Below, in pieces: positions 1-9,889 of a DNA stretch of 64,000 nt. The first letter of the stretch is position 1. Every line of letters starts with the position of its first letter. The notes under the pieces were generated by a model. That model searched no databases and was not told the origin of the DNA. It worked only from the letters and a program-made list of their open reading frames with translations. The stretch comes from Vogesella sp. XCS3 (GTDB lineage Bacteria; Pseudomonadota; Gammaproteobacteria; Burkholderiales; Chromobacteriaceae). The stretch is from positions 3,372,501-3,436,500 of the forward strand of contig NZ_CP085530.1 of NCBI RefSeq assembly GCF_020616155.1, given 5' to 3'. The position numbers and the translations under genes were made by a program.

Positions 1-146
1 TGCTGGTGGACCTGACTGGTGTACGTTCTAGCTCGTTCATGCTGTTGTACGGTACTGTTTGCGTCAGCCTGGTTTGGATGCACTTCTCGTTCAAACCGGT
101 AGCTCAGGCTCGACAGGCCGTGCTCAAACCTGCGGCTAACAACTAG
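1..146 (+). CDS. narK: NarK-type nitrate/nitrite transporter, C-terminal fragment
   Basis: The reading frame is open from the window edge and ends with TAG at 144-146, giving 48 residues. They include one hydrophobic helix (around FMLLYGTVCVSLVWMHF) and a short basic tail. A second full narK follows after 66 bp in the same direction, and many denitrifiers carry tandem narK1-narK2 upstream of narGHJI. The assignment therefore rests on position plus a transmembrane helix typical of the last segment of an MFS permease. The 5' part lies outside the window. Confidence 0.7.
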   Translation, partial: LVDLTGVRSSSFMLLYGTVCVSLVWMHFSFKPVAQARQAVLKPAANN

Positions 147-212
147 CAAGGCACCTGTTTTCTCGGTTAACAAACCGGGGCGGCAGGGGCCGCCCCGACA
201 AGGGAGCGAATC

Positions 213-1595
213 ATGTCTGAACACGTCCTTCACCGCTGGGAGCCGGAAAACCCGGCCTTCTGGCAACAACAAGGTAAGCCGGTGGCACGCCGCAACCTAT
301 GGCTGTCTATCCCCGCGCTGACACTGGCCTTCATCATCTGGCAAGTGTGGAGTGTGGCGGTACTGAACATGCCCAATATCGGCTTCAACTACACGCAAAA
401 CCAGCTGTTCTGGCTGGCCGCGCTGCCGGCGCTGTCCGGCGCCACGCTGCGCATTTTCTACAGCTTCATGGTGCCGATCTTCGGTGGTCGCAAGTGGACG
501 GCTATCTCCACCGCCAGCCTGCTGATCCCGGCCATCGGTATCGGCTTTGCAGTGCAGGACACCTCCACCAGCTACGTCACCATGCTGATCCTGGCGCTGC
601 TGTGTGGTTTTGGCGGCGGCAACTTCAGCTCGTCGATGTCCAACATCAGCTTCTTTTTCCCCAAAGCCGAAAAAGGCACCGCGCTGGGTCTGAACGCCGG
701 CCTAGGTAACCTGGGCGTATCGGTGGTGCAGTTCGTGGTGCCTATCGTCATCACCATGGGCCTGTTCGGCAGCTTTGGCGGCGAGCCGCAAACCTGGGTA
801 AAAGGTGCGGCCAGCAAGCAGATGTGGTTGCAGAACGCCGGCTTCGTGTGGGTGCCGTTCATTGTGCTGTCCACGCTGGCGGCCTGGTTCGGCATGAATG
901 ACCTTGCCTCGGCCAAAGCGTCGTTTGCCGATCAGGCGGTGATCTTCAAGCGCAAGCACAACTGGCTGATGTGCTGGCTGTATATCGGTACTTTTGGTTC
1001 CTTTATCGGTTTCTCGGCGGGCTTCCCGTTGCTAGTCAAAGGCCAGTTCCCCGATATCGACCCCACCAAATACGTGTTCTTCGGCCCGCTGGTGGGGGCG
1101 TTGGCACGTCCGATTGGCGGCTGGTTGGCCGACAAGATCGGCGGCGCTCGCGTGACTCAGGTGGTATTTCTACTGATGATCGCGGCTGTATTTGCTGTAA
1201 TCGGTTTCCTCCCTCACGCTGGCCAGGGTGGTAATTTCCAGGGTTTCTTTGCGATGTTCCTTTGTCTGTTTGCGCTGACGGGTATTGGTAATGGTTCCAC
1301 CTTTATGCAAGTGCCAGCCATCTTTCTGACACTACACAAACGTATGGCAGGTCGTAGCGAATCAGCACAAAAGCAGGCAGTGGCCGATGCAACTAAGGAG
1401 GCGGCTGCGGTGCTGGGCTTTTCCGGTGCCATCGGTGCCTACGGTGGTTTCTTCATTCCCAAAAGTTACGGCACGTCGATTGCCCTGACGGGGGGGGTAG
1501 AAGCCGCGCTGTATGCTTTCATCGCTTTTTATGTGACCTGCATGCTGGTGAACTGGTGGTTCTATGCCCGCAAAGGCGCGGAAATTCCGTGTTGA
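213..1595 (+). CDS. narK: NarK nitrate/nitrite transporter (MFS)
   Basis: This 460-residue inner-membrane permease moves nitrate in and/or nitrite out for the cytoplasmic-facing nitrate reductase NarG. About twelve hydrophobic segments are visible. Two glycine-rich NarK signatures are present: GFGGGNFSSSMSNISFFFP near residues 130-150, and a second glycine-rich stretch (FSGAIGAYGGFFIP) near residues 398-412. The family's conserved arginine is likely in ATLRIFYSF. The start ATG follows an AGGGAGCG ribosome-binding site at about 200-207. It is the second of two tandem narK genes and is closed by the hairpin at 1640-1665, so narG probably has its own promoter as well. Confidence 0.95.
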   Translation: MSEHVLHRWEPENPAFWQQQGKPVARRNLWLSIPALTLAFIIWQVWSVAVLNMPNIGFNYTQNQLFWLAALPALSGATLRIFYSFMVPIFGGRKWTAISTASLLIPAIGIGFAVQDTSTSYVTMLILALLCGFGGGNFSSSMSNISFFFPKAEKGTALGLNAGLGNLGVSVVQFVVPIVITMGLFGSFGGEPQTWVKGAASKQMWLQNAGFVWVPFIVLSTLAAWFGMNDLASAKASFADQAVIFKRKHNWLMCWLYIGTFGSFIGFSAGFPLLVKGQFPDIDPTKYVFFGPLVGALARPIGGWLADKIGGARVTQVVFLLMIAAVFAVIGFLPHAGQGGNFQGFFAMFLCLFALTGIGNGSTFMQVPAIFLTLHKRMAGRSESAQKQAVADATKEAAAVLGFSGAIGAYGGFFIPKSYGTSIALTGGVEAALYAFIAFYVTCMLVNWWFYARKGAEIPC

Positions 1596-1639
1596 GCTAA
1601 ATCGTTTTCTCCAAGCGGTGCGACGCGCTGCTTCTTTTC

Positions 1640-1666
1640 ACGCGCCCTACGGGGCGCGTTTTTTTA
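1640..1666 (+). terminator. Rho-independent terminator after narK
   Basis: An 8-bp GC-rich stem ACGCGCCC / GGGCGCGT with a four-base loop is followed by a run of seven T. It lies 45 bp after the narK stop and separates the transporter pair from narGHJI. Confidence 0.85.
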
Positions 1667-1893
1667 TGCGCTGTTCGCTAAGCCGGACGGTGAATGTACG
1701 GATGGAGATAGCGTTGGTGGCTAAGCCTTTGGGAGTAGGAGGACTCCTCCCTCTGCCGCTGCAGTTTGCCACCAGTGGGGAATGGGAGGCGAGCTAGCCG
1801 GCGCCTAAGCTTGGTAGCGTGAATCGGGGTATCCGCATACCGCTTGCGGCCAACCTAAGCAGGCCGCAGCGGCGGCAAACACACGGAGGCAAA
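1667..1893 (+). promoter_or_regulatory. narG upstream region
   Basis: This non-coding stretch between the narK terminator and narG holds the interrupted palindrome GGAGGA-C-TCCTCC (1738-1750) and a short GGTAT-N4-ATACC repeat near 1829-1842. No FNR-type box is recognisable here, unlike before nirS, norC, nirJ and nrdD. NarL heptamers could not be assigned with confidence. The promoter of narGHJI is expected here, but I cannot place it. Confidence 0.4.
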
Positions 1894-4800
1894 ATGAGCC
1901 ACTTTCTCGACAGACTAAATTTTCTTGGCAAGGTAAGGTCCACCTTTGCTGATGGCCACGGCGCAGTAGTAAACGAAGATCGTAAGTGGGAAGACGGTTA
2001 CCGGCAGCGCTGGCAGCACGACAAAATTGTGCGCTCCACCCATGGCGTAAACTGTACCGGCTCTTGCAGCTGGAAGGTTTACGTGAAGAACGGGCTGATT
2101 ACCTGGGAAACCCAGCAGACAGACTACCCGCGCACGCGGCCGGATCTACCTAACCACGAGCCGCGCGGCTGTCCGCGTGGTGCGTCGTACAGCTGGTATG
2201 TTTACTCGGCACAGCGTGTGAAGTACCCCATGGTACGTGGCCGTCTGATGAGGATGTGGCGAGAGGCCAGGCAGAAGATGGGTGCTATTGATGCCTGGCA
2301 GCTCATTAGCCAGAATCCTGAAACTGCCAATGAATATAAGAGTAAACGTGGCCAGGGTGGCTTTGTTCGTGCTAGCTGGGACGAAGTAAACGAAATAATT
2401 GCGGCAGCAAACGCGTTCACCATCAAAAACTATGGTCCTGACCGCGTTGTAGGCTTTTCACCCATTCCAGCGATGTCGATGGTGAGCTATGCCGCTGGCA
2501 GCCGTTACCTAAGCCTGATCGGGGGGGTGCCGCTATCGTTTTATGACTGGTACTGCGACTTGCCGCCAGCCAGCCCGCAAATTTGGGGCGAACAGACTGA
2601 CGTAGCCGAATCGGCAGATTGGTATAACAGTAACTACCTGATGGTGTGGGGCTCCAACATTCCGATGACGCGTACCCCGGATGCCCACTTTTATACCGAA
2701 GTGCGCTACAAGGGCACCAAAACGGTGGCCGTCTCGTCCGACTTTGGCGAAATGGCTAAGTTTGGCGATATTTGGCTCGCACCGAAGCAGGGTACCGACG
2801 CGGCATTGGCCATGGCTATGGGCCACGTTATCTTCAAAGAATTTCACCTCGATAAGCCATCCGACTACTTTACCGGCTACATACGCCAGTACACCGACAT
2901 GCCGATGCTGGTGACGCTGAAAGCTCAGGATGGTCGCTATGTGCCGGACTACTTCCTGCGTGCATCCAACCTGGTGGACAACCTGGGCCAGGACAACAAC
3001 CCCGAATGGAAAACCCTGGTGCTGGACGAGCTTAGCGGCGAGCTGGTAGCGCCCAATGGTTCGGTGGGCTTCCGTTGGGGCCAAAGCGGCAAGTGGAATC
3101 TGGAAGAAAAAGACGGTGCCGGCAATGGCCGCGACATCAAGGCCCGCCTGTCTCTGATCGACCAGCGTGACGCCGTGGTGGGTGTGGGCTTCCCATACTT
3201 CGGCAGCGAGCATGACGAGCTGTTGGAGCGTAACGTCCCGGTAAAACGGGTTCGTCTGGCCGACGGTAGCGACGCGCTGGTGGCCACTGTGTTCGACTTG
3301 ATGGCGGCCAACTACGGTATCGACCGTGGTCTGGGCGGCGGCAACGTGGCGCGCGACTATATGGACGACGTGCCCTACACCCCGGCTTGGCAGCAAAAGC
3401 ATACCGGCGTAAAACCAGAGATGGTGATCCAGGTGGCTCGGGAATTTGCTCGTAATGCCGACGAGACACATGGCCGCTCGATGGTAATCGTCGGCGCCGC
3501 GCTGAACCATTGGTATCACATGGATATGACCTACCGCGGCATCATCAACATGCTGATGATGTGTGGTTGTATCGGTCAGAGTGGTGGTGGCTGGTGCCAC
3601 TATGTGGGTCAGGAGAAGTTGCGCCCGCAGACAGGATGGGCACCGCTGGCTTTTGCCTCTGACTGGGTACGCCCATCGCGCCAGATGAATGGCACTAGCT
3701 TCTTCTATGCCCATACCAGCCAGTGGCGTCACGAGAAACTGGGTGTTGGTGAAATCTTGGCTCCTACTGCCGATGGCAAAATGGGCAATATGGCGCTGAT
3801 CGACTACAACGCCAAGGCCGAGCGCATGGGCTGGCTGCCGTCTGCACCACAGCTCACCACCAACCCGCTTGACGTGGTGCGCGACGCTGAAGCCGCAGGG
3901 CAAGACCCGGTGGCCTACGCCGTGTCGCAGCTGAAATCTGGCAAGTTGGATATGAGCTGTAACGACCCGGACAACCCGAAAAACTTCCCGCGTAACATGT
4001 TCGTGTGGCGTTCCAACATCCTGGGTAGCTCTGGCAAGGGCCACGAGTATTTCCTCAAATACCTGCTGGGTACTCAAAACGCGGTAATGAATGGCGAGGA
4101 AGGCTGCATCAAGCCTACCGAAATCAACGTGCGACCGGCAGCCGAAGGTAAACTCGACCTGTTGGTTGTGCTGGACTTCCGCATGTCCACCACTTGCCTG
4201 TATGGCGACATCGTGCTACCGACGGCTACGTGGTATGAGAAGGATGACCTGAACACTTCCGACATGCATCCCTTCATCCACCCGCTGTCCGAGGCCGTGC
4301 AGCCGTTGTGGCAAGCTCGCAGCGACTGGGAGATCTACAAGGGTTTTGCCAAGGCGCTCACTAACGTTGGTGGTGACTACCTGGGTACCCGTAAGGATCT
4401 GGTACTGACCCCGCTAATGCACGATACGCCAGAAGAGCTAGGCCAGCCGTTCGACCCGCGCGACTGGAAAAAAGGCGAGTGCGAACCAGTGCCTGGCAAA
4501 ACCATGCCCAAAATGACGGTGGTTGAGCGCGACTATCGCAAGATTTATGACAAGTTTACCGCTATTGGCCCCTTGCTGGAAAAAGTGGGTAACGGCGGCA
4601 AGGGTATCGGTTGGAAAACTGCGCACGAAGTAGATGTATTGCGCGGCCTCAACAAGACGGTGCAGGGCGGGGTGGCCGACGGCCAGCCGCGTCTGGATAG
4701 CGCTATCGACGCTGCCGAGATGATCCTGACACTGGCTCCGGAAACCAATGGCCACGTGGCGGTAAAAGCCTGGGATGCGCTGTCCAAGGTAACCGGCCGT

Positions 4801-5580
4801 GATCACACTCACCTGGCCTTGCCGCGCGAGCACGACAGCATCCGCTTCCGTGACGTACAGGCCCAGCCGCGCAAGATCATCAGTTCGCCAACCTGGTCCG
4901 GTCTGGAAAGCGAGGAGGTGAGCTACAACGCTGGCTACACCAACGTACATGAACTGATCCCATGGCGCACGCTCACCGGCCGCCAGCAGTTCTATCAGGA
5001 TCACCAGTGGATGCGCGCCTTCGGCGAAGGCCTGTGCGTGTACCGCCCGCACGTGGACCTGAAAACCACGGCTGCCATCTTGGGCAAGAAGCCCAATGGC
5101 AACAGCGAAATCGTACTGAACTGGATTACGCCGCACCAGAAGTGGGGTATCCACAGTACTTACTCCGACAACCTGCGCATGCTCACCCTAAGCCGTGGCG
5201 GCCCACACGTGTGGATCTCCGAGATTGACGCCAAGAAGGCCGGCATCGTGGACAACGACTGGATCGAGGTATTCAACGTAAACGGCACGCTCACTGCCCG
5301 CGCCGTGGTATCGCAGCGCGTGCCAGAAGGCATGAGCCTGATGTACCACGCCCAGGAAAAGATCGTGAACGTGCCTGGTGCCGAAATCAGCGGTAAGCGC
5401 GGTGGCATCCACAACTCGGTGACACGAACAGTAACCAAGCCCACGCACATGATCGGCGGCTACGCACAGCTGGCCTGGGGCTTTAACTACTACGGCACCG
5501 TGGGCGCAAACCGCGACGAGTTCGTGGTGATACGCAAGATGAAGAACGTGGACTGGATGGATCGTCCACTGGCCGAGTAA
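1894..5580 (+). CDS. narG: Respiratory nitrate reductase alpha subunit NarG
   Basis: This 1228-residue catalytic subunit reduces nitrate to nitrite at a Mo-bis-MGD centre on the cytoplasmic face of the inner membrane. The N-terminal FS0 iron-sulfur ligands are visible as His50, Cys54, Cys58 (HGVNCTGSC) and Cys93 (RGCPRG). The motif YDWYCDLPPASPQ contains the Asp that ligates Mo (about residue 223). The ATG at 1894 was preferred over the in-frame ATG at 1819. It has GGAGG ten bases upstream, and MSHFLDRLNFL is the usual NarG N-terminus. narH follows after 72 bp. Length and motifs fit an intact, functional enzyme. Confidence 0.97.
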   Translation: MSHFLDRLNFLGKVRSTFADGHGAVVNEDRKWEDGYRQRWQHDKIVRSTHGVNCTGSCSWKVYVKNGLITWETQQTDYPRTRPDLPNHEPRGCPRGASYSWYVYSAQRVKYPMVRGRLMRMWREARQKMGAIDAWQLISQNPETANEYKSKRGQGGFVRASWDEVNEIIAAANAFTIKNYGPDRVVGFSPIPAMSMVSYAAGSRYLSLIGGVPLSFYDWYCDLPPASPQIWGEQTDVAESADWYNSNYLMVWGSNIPMTRTPDAHFYTEVRYKGTKTVAVSSDFGEMAKFGDIWLAPKQGTDAALAMAMGHVIFKEFHLDKPSDYFTGYIRQYTDMPMLVTLKAQDGRYVPDYFLRASNLVDNLGQDNNPEWKTLVLDELSGELVAPNGSVGFRWGQSGKWNLEEKDGAGNGRDIKARLSLIDQRDAVVGVGFPYFGSEHDELLERNVPVKRVRLADGSDALVATVFDLMAANYGIDRGLGGGNVARDYMDDVPYTPAWQQKHTGVKPEMVIQVAREFARNADETHGRSMVIVGAALNHWYHMDMTYRGIINMLMMCGCIGQSGGGWCHYVGQEKLRPQTGWAPLAFASDWVRPSRQMNGTSFFYAHTSQWRHEKLGVGEILAPTADGKMGNMALIDYNAKAERMGWLPSAPQLTTNPLDVVRDAEAAGQDPVAYAVSQLKSGKLDMSCNDPDNPKNFPRNMFVWRSNILGSSGKGHEYFLKYLLGTQNAVMNGEEGCIKPTEINVRPAAEGKLDLLVVLDFRMSTTCLYGDIVLPTATWYEKDDLNTSDMHPFIHPLSEAVQPLWQARSDWEIYKGFAKALTNVGGDYLGTRKDLVLTPLMHDTPEELGQPFDPRDWKKGECEPVPGKTMPKMTVVERDYRKIYDKFTAIGPLLEKVGNGGKGIGWKTAHEVDVLRGLNKTVQGGVADGQPRLDSAIDAAEMILTLAPETNGHVAVKAWDALSKVTGRDHTHLALPREHDSIRFRDVQAQPRKIISSPTWSGLESEEVSYNAGYTNVHELIPWRTLTGRQQFYQDHQWMRAFGEGLCVYRPHVDLKTTAAILGKKPNGNSEIVLNWITPHQKWGIHSTYSDNLRMLTLSRGGPHVWISEIDAKKAGIVDNDWIEVFNVNGTLTARAVVSQRVPEGMSLMYHAQEKIVNVPGAEISGKRGGIHNSVTRTVTKPTHMIGGYAQLAWGFNYYGTVGANRDEFVVIRKMKNVDWMDRPLAE

Positions 5581-5652
5581 GCCGTCTCAGACTGGATACG
5601 TGACGCTAGCAGGCCGCAGCCTGCTAGCGTCACAAGACAAGGAGTTTTTCAC

Positions 5653-7209
5653 ATGAAAATCCGTGCCCAAATCGGTATGGTGCTCAACCTCGACAAGTGC
5701 ATCGGTTGCCATACCTGTTCGGTAACCTGCAAAAACGTGTGGACCAGCCGCGACGGTATCGAGTACGCCTGGTTCAACAACGTGGAAACCAAGCCCGGCA
5801 TCGGCTATCCCAAGGACTGGGAAAACCAGGATAAGTGGCAGGGCGGCTGGGTACGCAAAGCTAATGGCAAGCTGGAGCCGCGTCAGGGCGGCCGGCTGAA
5901 GATTCTGGCCAATATTTTTGCTAACCCCAACTTACCGGCTATCGACGAGTATTACGAGCCGTTTACCTACGACTACGAGCACCTGCAGAACGCGCCGGAA
6001 ATGATCACGCCGCCTACCGCCCGTCCGGTATCGGTGCTGACTGGCAAGAAGATGGACAAAATCGAATGGGGCCCGAACTGGGAAGACGACCTGGGTGGTG
6101 AATTCAGCAAGCGCAGCAAGGACGCCTTGTTCGAGGGCATCCAGAAGGAAATGTACTCGGCCTTCGAGAACACTTTCATGATGTACCTGCCGCGCCTGTG
6201 CGAGCACTGCCTGAACCCGGCCTGCGTGGCCAGCTGCCCGTCTGGCTCCATCTACAAACGTGAAGACGATGGTATTGTACTGATCGACCAGGACAAGTGC
6301 CGTGGTTGGCGCATGTGTGTGTCTGGCTGCCCGTACAAGAAAATTTACTACAACTGGACCACCGGTAAGGCCGAGAAGTGCATCTTCTGCTACCCGCGCA
6401 TTGAGGCCGGCCAGCCTACTGTGTGTTCGGAAACCTGCGTTGGCCGCATTCGCTACCTGGGTGTGCTGCTGTACGACGCAGACAAGATCGAAGCCGCCGC
6501 CAGTGTGGAAGACCCGAAGAGCCTGTACGAGGCGCAACTGGGTGTGTTCCTGGACCCGCACTCCAGCACCGTGCAGGAAGAGGCTCGCAAGCAGGGCATT
6601 CCGGAAGCCTGGCTCACCGCAGCGCAAAAGTCACCGGTGTACAAGATGGCCATGGAATGGAAAGTGGCATTTCCACTGCATCCGGAATACCGCACGCTGC
6701 CGATGGTGTGGTATATCCCGCCGCTATCTCCCATCCAGAGTGCTATGGAAAACGGTTTGATCGGCGAAAACGGCATCATCCCAGACGTGAAAGACCTGCG
6801 TATCCCGATTCGTTATCTGGCCAATTTGCTGACTGCCGGCAAGGAAGAGCCGGTGGTGAGAGCGCTGGAGACCATGGTCGCCATGCGCCGCTACATGCGC
6901 GCCAAGAGTATCCATAAGCAAGTGGATGAGACCACGTTGAAAGGCACGCACCTAAAACCTCTTCAAGTCGAAGAAATGTACCAGGTGATGGCCATCGCCA
7001 ACTACGAAGACCGCTTCGTTATCCCGTCCAGCCATAAGGAAATGGTGGAAAACACCTTTGATGACAAGGCCAGCTGCGGCTTCACCTTTGGTAACGGCTG
7101 CTCTGGCGGATCATCTGAATCTAGCTTATTTGGCAAGAAGAAGGCCACGCCTATTGTGTTCCACGATATGCGGCGCGATCGCAAAGCCAACACCGGGAGT
7201 AAGTCATGA
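5653..7209 (+). CDS. narH: Respiratory nitrate reductase beta subunit NarH
   Basis: This 518-residue electron-transfer subunit carries one [3Fe-4S] and three [4Fe-4S] clusters between NarI and NarG. The four cysteine groups are visible: CIGCHTCSVTC near residues 16-26, CEHCLNPACVASC, CRGWRMCVSGC (the Trp in place of a Cys marks the 3Fe-4S site), and CIFC with a later CSETC. The ATG follows AAGGAG at 5639-5644. The stop overlaps the narJ start as ATGA. The C-terminus carries a family-typical Gly/Ser-rich stretch (CGFTFGNGCSGGSSESS). Confidence 0.97.
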   Translation: MKIRAQIGMVLNLDKCIGCHTCSVTCKNVWTSRDGIEYAWFNNVETKPGIGYPKDWENQDKWQGGWVRKANGKLEPRQGGRLKILANIFANPNLPAIDEYYEPFTYDYEHLQNAPEMITPPTARPVSVLTGKKMDKIEWGPNWEDDLGGEFSKRSKDALFEGIQKEMYSAFENTFMMYLPRLCEHCLNPACVASCPSGSIYKREDDGIVLIDQDKCRGWRMCVSGCPYKKIYYNWTTGKAEKCIFCYPRIEAGQPTVCSETCVGRIRYLGVLLYDADKIEAAASVEDPKSLYEAQLGVFLDPHSSTVQEEARKQGIPEAWLTAAQKSPVYKMAMEWKVAFPLHPEYRTLPMVWYIPPLSPIQSAMENGLIGENGIIPDVKDLRIPIRYLANLLTAGKEEPVVRALETMVAMRRYMRAKSIHKQVDETTLKGTHLKPLQVEEMYQVMAIANYEDRFVIPSSHKEMVENTFDDKASCGFTFGNGCSGGSSESSLFGKKKATPIVFHDMRRDRKANTGSKS

Positions 7210-7862
7210 CACCAAGCATTGTTTACCGTGCACTGAGCACATTACTGGTGTACCCGGAGGCTGAATTACAAGCAGCTATTCCAGAATTGGCCAACACACT
7301 TGCCGTGGAGCCGGATGTATTACGTGGTGTCCAGCCGTTACTGACAAGGTTATCAGAAGGGGACTTGATAGAGTTGCAGCAAGACTATGTACAGCTATTC
7401 GACCGCAACCCCAGTCATTCGCTGCACCTGTTCGAGCACATTCATGGCGAAGATCGTGCCCGTGGCCAAGCCATGGTGGACTTAATTGATGAGTATCGTC
7501 GGCATGGCTTTGAGCCAGTAGCTGATGAGCTGCCTGATTATGTGCCGCTATTCCTTGAGTTCATTTCGCTGTGCGAGGCTGACGAAGCCGCTCGTTTACT
7601 GGGTGATGCCGTACATGTGCTGGCCCACGTGTCCAAGAAACTGGCAGATAGCGGCTCGGCTTACGCCGGGGTGCTGGATGCGCTGGTGTGGTTGTCGCCA
7701 GTGGTCCCCGAGCCGTTGACGGTACCGCCGGTCCGCGACATGGACGAGGCTCTGGAAACCTTCGGCCCCGGAGTCGACGGTGTGGAGCCTCTACTGAAGC
7801 CAGCTATGCCGTCTGTGGCCACAGTCAACTTTTATCCTAAGGGCCACGCTGCTACCCGTTAA
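7206..7862 (+). CDS. narJ: Nitrate reductase assembly chaperone NarJ
   Basis: NarJ (218 residues) is a cytoplasmic TorD-like chaperone. It binds the NarG N-terminus and is needed for Mo-cofactor insertion before the enzyme attaches to NarI. The helical sequence includes the family motif HSLHLFEHIHGEDRARGQAM near residues 74-93 and DYVPLFLEF. Its start overlaps the narH stop by four bases, so translation is probably coupled. It is not part of the final enzyme. Confidence 0.95.
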   Translation: MTPSIVYRALSTLLVYPEAELQAAIPELANTLAVEPDVLRGVQPLLTRLSEGDLIELQQDYVQLFDRNPSHSLHLFEHIHGEDRARGQAMVDLIDEYRRHGFEPVADELPDYVPLFLEFISLCEADEAARLLGDAVHVLAHVSKKLADSGSAYAGVLDALVWLSPVVPEPLTVPPVRDMDEALETFGPGVDGVEPLLKPAMPSVATVNFYPKGHAATR

Positions 7863-7910
7863 CCACGCATGTGGCCAGTCGTTAAGGTTGGCCACAGCAA
7901 GGAGAAAACA

Positions 7911-8597
7911 ATGGACTATCTGCATCAATTCGTTTTCGGGATCTACCCGTATATCGCGCTGGCGATCTTCCTGCTGGGTAGCTTGGTGCGCTTCGAACGC
8001 GAACAGTACAGCTGGAAAAGCGAATCCAGCCAGCTACTGCACCGTGGCAGCTTGCGCCTGGGCAACATCCTGTTCCACGTCGGCATCATTGGTCTGTTCT
8101 TCGGCCATGCAGTGGGCCTGCTGACCCCAGTAGCGGTATGGGATGCACTGGGTGTGACTCACAGTTTCAAGCAAGCTTTTGCCATGACTGCTGGCGGCAT
8201 TATGGGTACGTTGTGCCTGATTGGTGTGCTTATTCTACTGGCACGCCGTTTGGGTAACGATCGCCTGGCTGCCAACACCACCTGGCGCGACAAGTTGGTA
8301 CTGCTGTGGATTCTGGCCACGCTGCTACTGGGCCTGTCCACCATCGCCGTCTCCGCCCAGCACATGGACGGTCACGAAATGGTGCTGTTGATGACCTGGG
8401 CGCAACACGTGGTGACCTTCCGTGGTGATGCGGCCAGTTTCATCGCTGACGCCTCGCCAGTGTTCAAGGCCCATCTGTTCATGGGAATGAGCTTGTTCGT
8501 GATTTTCCCGTTTACCCGTCTCGTGCACGTTTGGAGCGGCTTTGGTGCCGTTGGCTACCTGGGTCGCAGCTGGCAGCTGGTGCGTCCTCGCCGCTAA
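7911..8597 (+). CDS. narI: Respiratory nitrate reductase gamma subunit NarI
   Basis: This 228-residue integral-membrane cytochrome b takes electrons from quinol and passes them to NarH. Five hydrophobic helices can be followed, with His residues positioned to bind the two b hemes (for example FHVGIIGLFFGHAVG and LVHVWSGF). The ATG at 7911 has AAGGAG seven bases upstream. An upstream in-frame ATG at 7869 would add 14 non-family residues and was rejected. A strong terminator at 8630 ends the nar operon. Confidence 0.96.
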   Translation: MDYLHQFVFGIYPYIALAIFLLGSLVRFEREQYSWKSESSQLLHRGSLRLGNILFHVGIIGLFFGHAVGLLTPVAVWDALGVTHSFKQAFAMTAGGIMGTLCLIGVLILLARRLGNDRLAANTTWRDKLVLLWILATLLLGLSTIAVSAQHMDGHEMVLLMTWAQHVVTFRGDAASFIADASPVFKAHLFMGMSLFVIFPFTRLVHVWSGFGAVGYLGRSWQLVRPRR

Positions 8598-8629
8598 ACC
8601 AGCACCGGCTTTTGCTGGTTGCAGCGCTA

Positions 8630-8660
8630 ACGACGCCGGCTTGTGCCGGCGTCGTTTTTA
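8630..8660 (+). terminator. Rho-independent terminator after narI
   Basis: The inverted repeat ACGACGCCGGC / GCCGGCGTCGT has a TTGT loop and is followed by TTTTT. It ends narGHJI 24 bp before the moeA start, so moeA-moaC may depend on read-through or on their own promoter. Confidence 0.9.
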
Positions 8661-8683
8661 ATGACTTCACAAGAAAGACAAGT

Positions 8684-9889
8684 ATGCAAAGCGTGGATGC
8701 CACCCGCGATGCGCTGTTGGCTTGCGCCCGTGCGCCGGCCCAGAGCGAAACCCTACCCCTTTTGGATATTGCTCATCGAGTGCTAGCCCGGCCTTTAGTG
8801 GCACGTTTGGATGTGCCCCCGCACGATAATAGTGCTATGGATGGCTACGCCGTGCGAAGCAGCGAACTAAAACCAGGCGTGGCTTTCGAGGTTAGCCAGC
8901 GTCTGCCCGCCGGCAGTCTGCCTTCACCATTATTGCCAGCTAGTGTGGCACGCATTTTTACTGGCGCAATGCTGCCCGAAGGTGCCGATGCCGTGGTGAT
9001 GCAGGAGCACACCAGCACGCTACCCGATGGACGTGTGATGTTTGACGACGTGGTGAGGTCCGGGCTGAATATCCGCCGCCGTGGCGAGGATATCACCGAC
9101 GGCAGCAGCGTACTGGCCGGTGGTCTACGCCTTAAACCGGCTCATCTGGGTTTGGCCGCATCTGTGGGCGTGGCCTCATTGCCGGTCTACACGCAGTTGC
9201 GTGTGGCTGTGTTTTTTACTGGTGACGAACTGCAAGAACCGGGGAGACCTGCTTTGCCTGTTCACATCTATAACGCTAATCGCTACTGGCTGGTGCCTGC
9301 CCTGCGGGCGTTGGGTTGTGAGGTGCTGGATTTGGGTATTGTGCCGGATCGACTGGCCGACACGCGGCAACTGTTGCGCGATGCTGGCCAGGCTGCCGAT
9401 GTGGTAATGACCTGTGGCGGTGTATCGGTTGGCGAGGAAGATCACGTCAAGGCGGCGGTTTGCGCCGAAGGCGAGCTACAGCAGTGGCGAGTCGCGATCA
9501 AGCCGGGCAAGCCGCTGGCATTTGGGCGCGTAGGGCAGGCTGACTTTATCGGTTTGCCCGGTAATCCAGTGGCTGCCTGGGTGGGCTTTATCGTGCTTGT
9601 GAGAGACTTTCTGCGTGCCCGTCAAGGCGAGGTGCTACCTCGCTGGCAGCCGCAGGGTTGGTTGCCAGCCAGCTTTCGCTGGCCAAGGCCAGACCCGCGG
9701 CGGGAGGAATTCTTGCGGGTACGCGTGGTGCCAGATGGCACCAGCCACGTGTTGCATGCCTACCCACAACAGGGCTCGGCAGTGCTGTCGTCCTGCGTAT
9801 GGTCAGACGGGCTAGCGCGGCTGCAGCCTGGGCAAGTGGTAGAGCCAGGTACCTTACTGCCAGTATACGGCTGGGGTGCAGGCGTATGA
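8684..9889 (+). CDS. moeA: Molybdopterin molybdenumtransferase MoeA
   Basis: MoeA (401 residues) inserts molybdate into adenylylated molybdopterin to form the Mo cofactor used by NarG. Diagnostic motifs are [14 protein letters not shown] near residue 45, [31 protein letters not shown], and the GLPGNPVA signature. The ATG at 8684 was chosen because MoeA homology begins there. The longer frame from 8531 would overlap narI and run through its terminator. moaC overlaps its stop by four bases (ATGA), forming a two-gene cofactor unit directly behind nar. Confidence 0.95.
   Translation: MQSVDATRDALLACARAPAQSETLPLLDIAHRVLARPLVARLDVPPHDNSAMDGYAVRSSELKPGVAFEVSQRLPAGSLPSPLLPASVARIFTGAMLPEGADAVVMQEHTSTLPDGRVMFDDVVRSGLNIRRRGEDITDGSSVLAGGLRLKPAHLGLAASVGVASLPVYTQLRVAVFFTGDELQEPGRPALPVHIYNANRYWLVPALRALGCEVLDLGIVPDRLADTRQLLRDAGQAADVVMTCGGVSVGEEDHVKAAVCAEGELQQWRVAIKPGKPLAFGRVGQADFIGLPGNPVAAWVGFIVLVRDFLRARQGEVLPRWQPQGWLPASFRWPRPDPRREEFLRVRVVPDGTSHVLHAYPQQGSAVLSSCVWSDGLARLQPGQVVEPGTLLPVYGWGAGV

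Noticed and set aside
2533..4077. Long minus-strand open frame of 514 codons opposite narG
   Set aside because: It lies wholly antisense to a well-supported narG with all expected motifs; His/Val-rich composition is typical of mirror frames in GC-rich genes.
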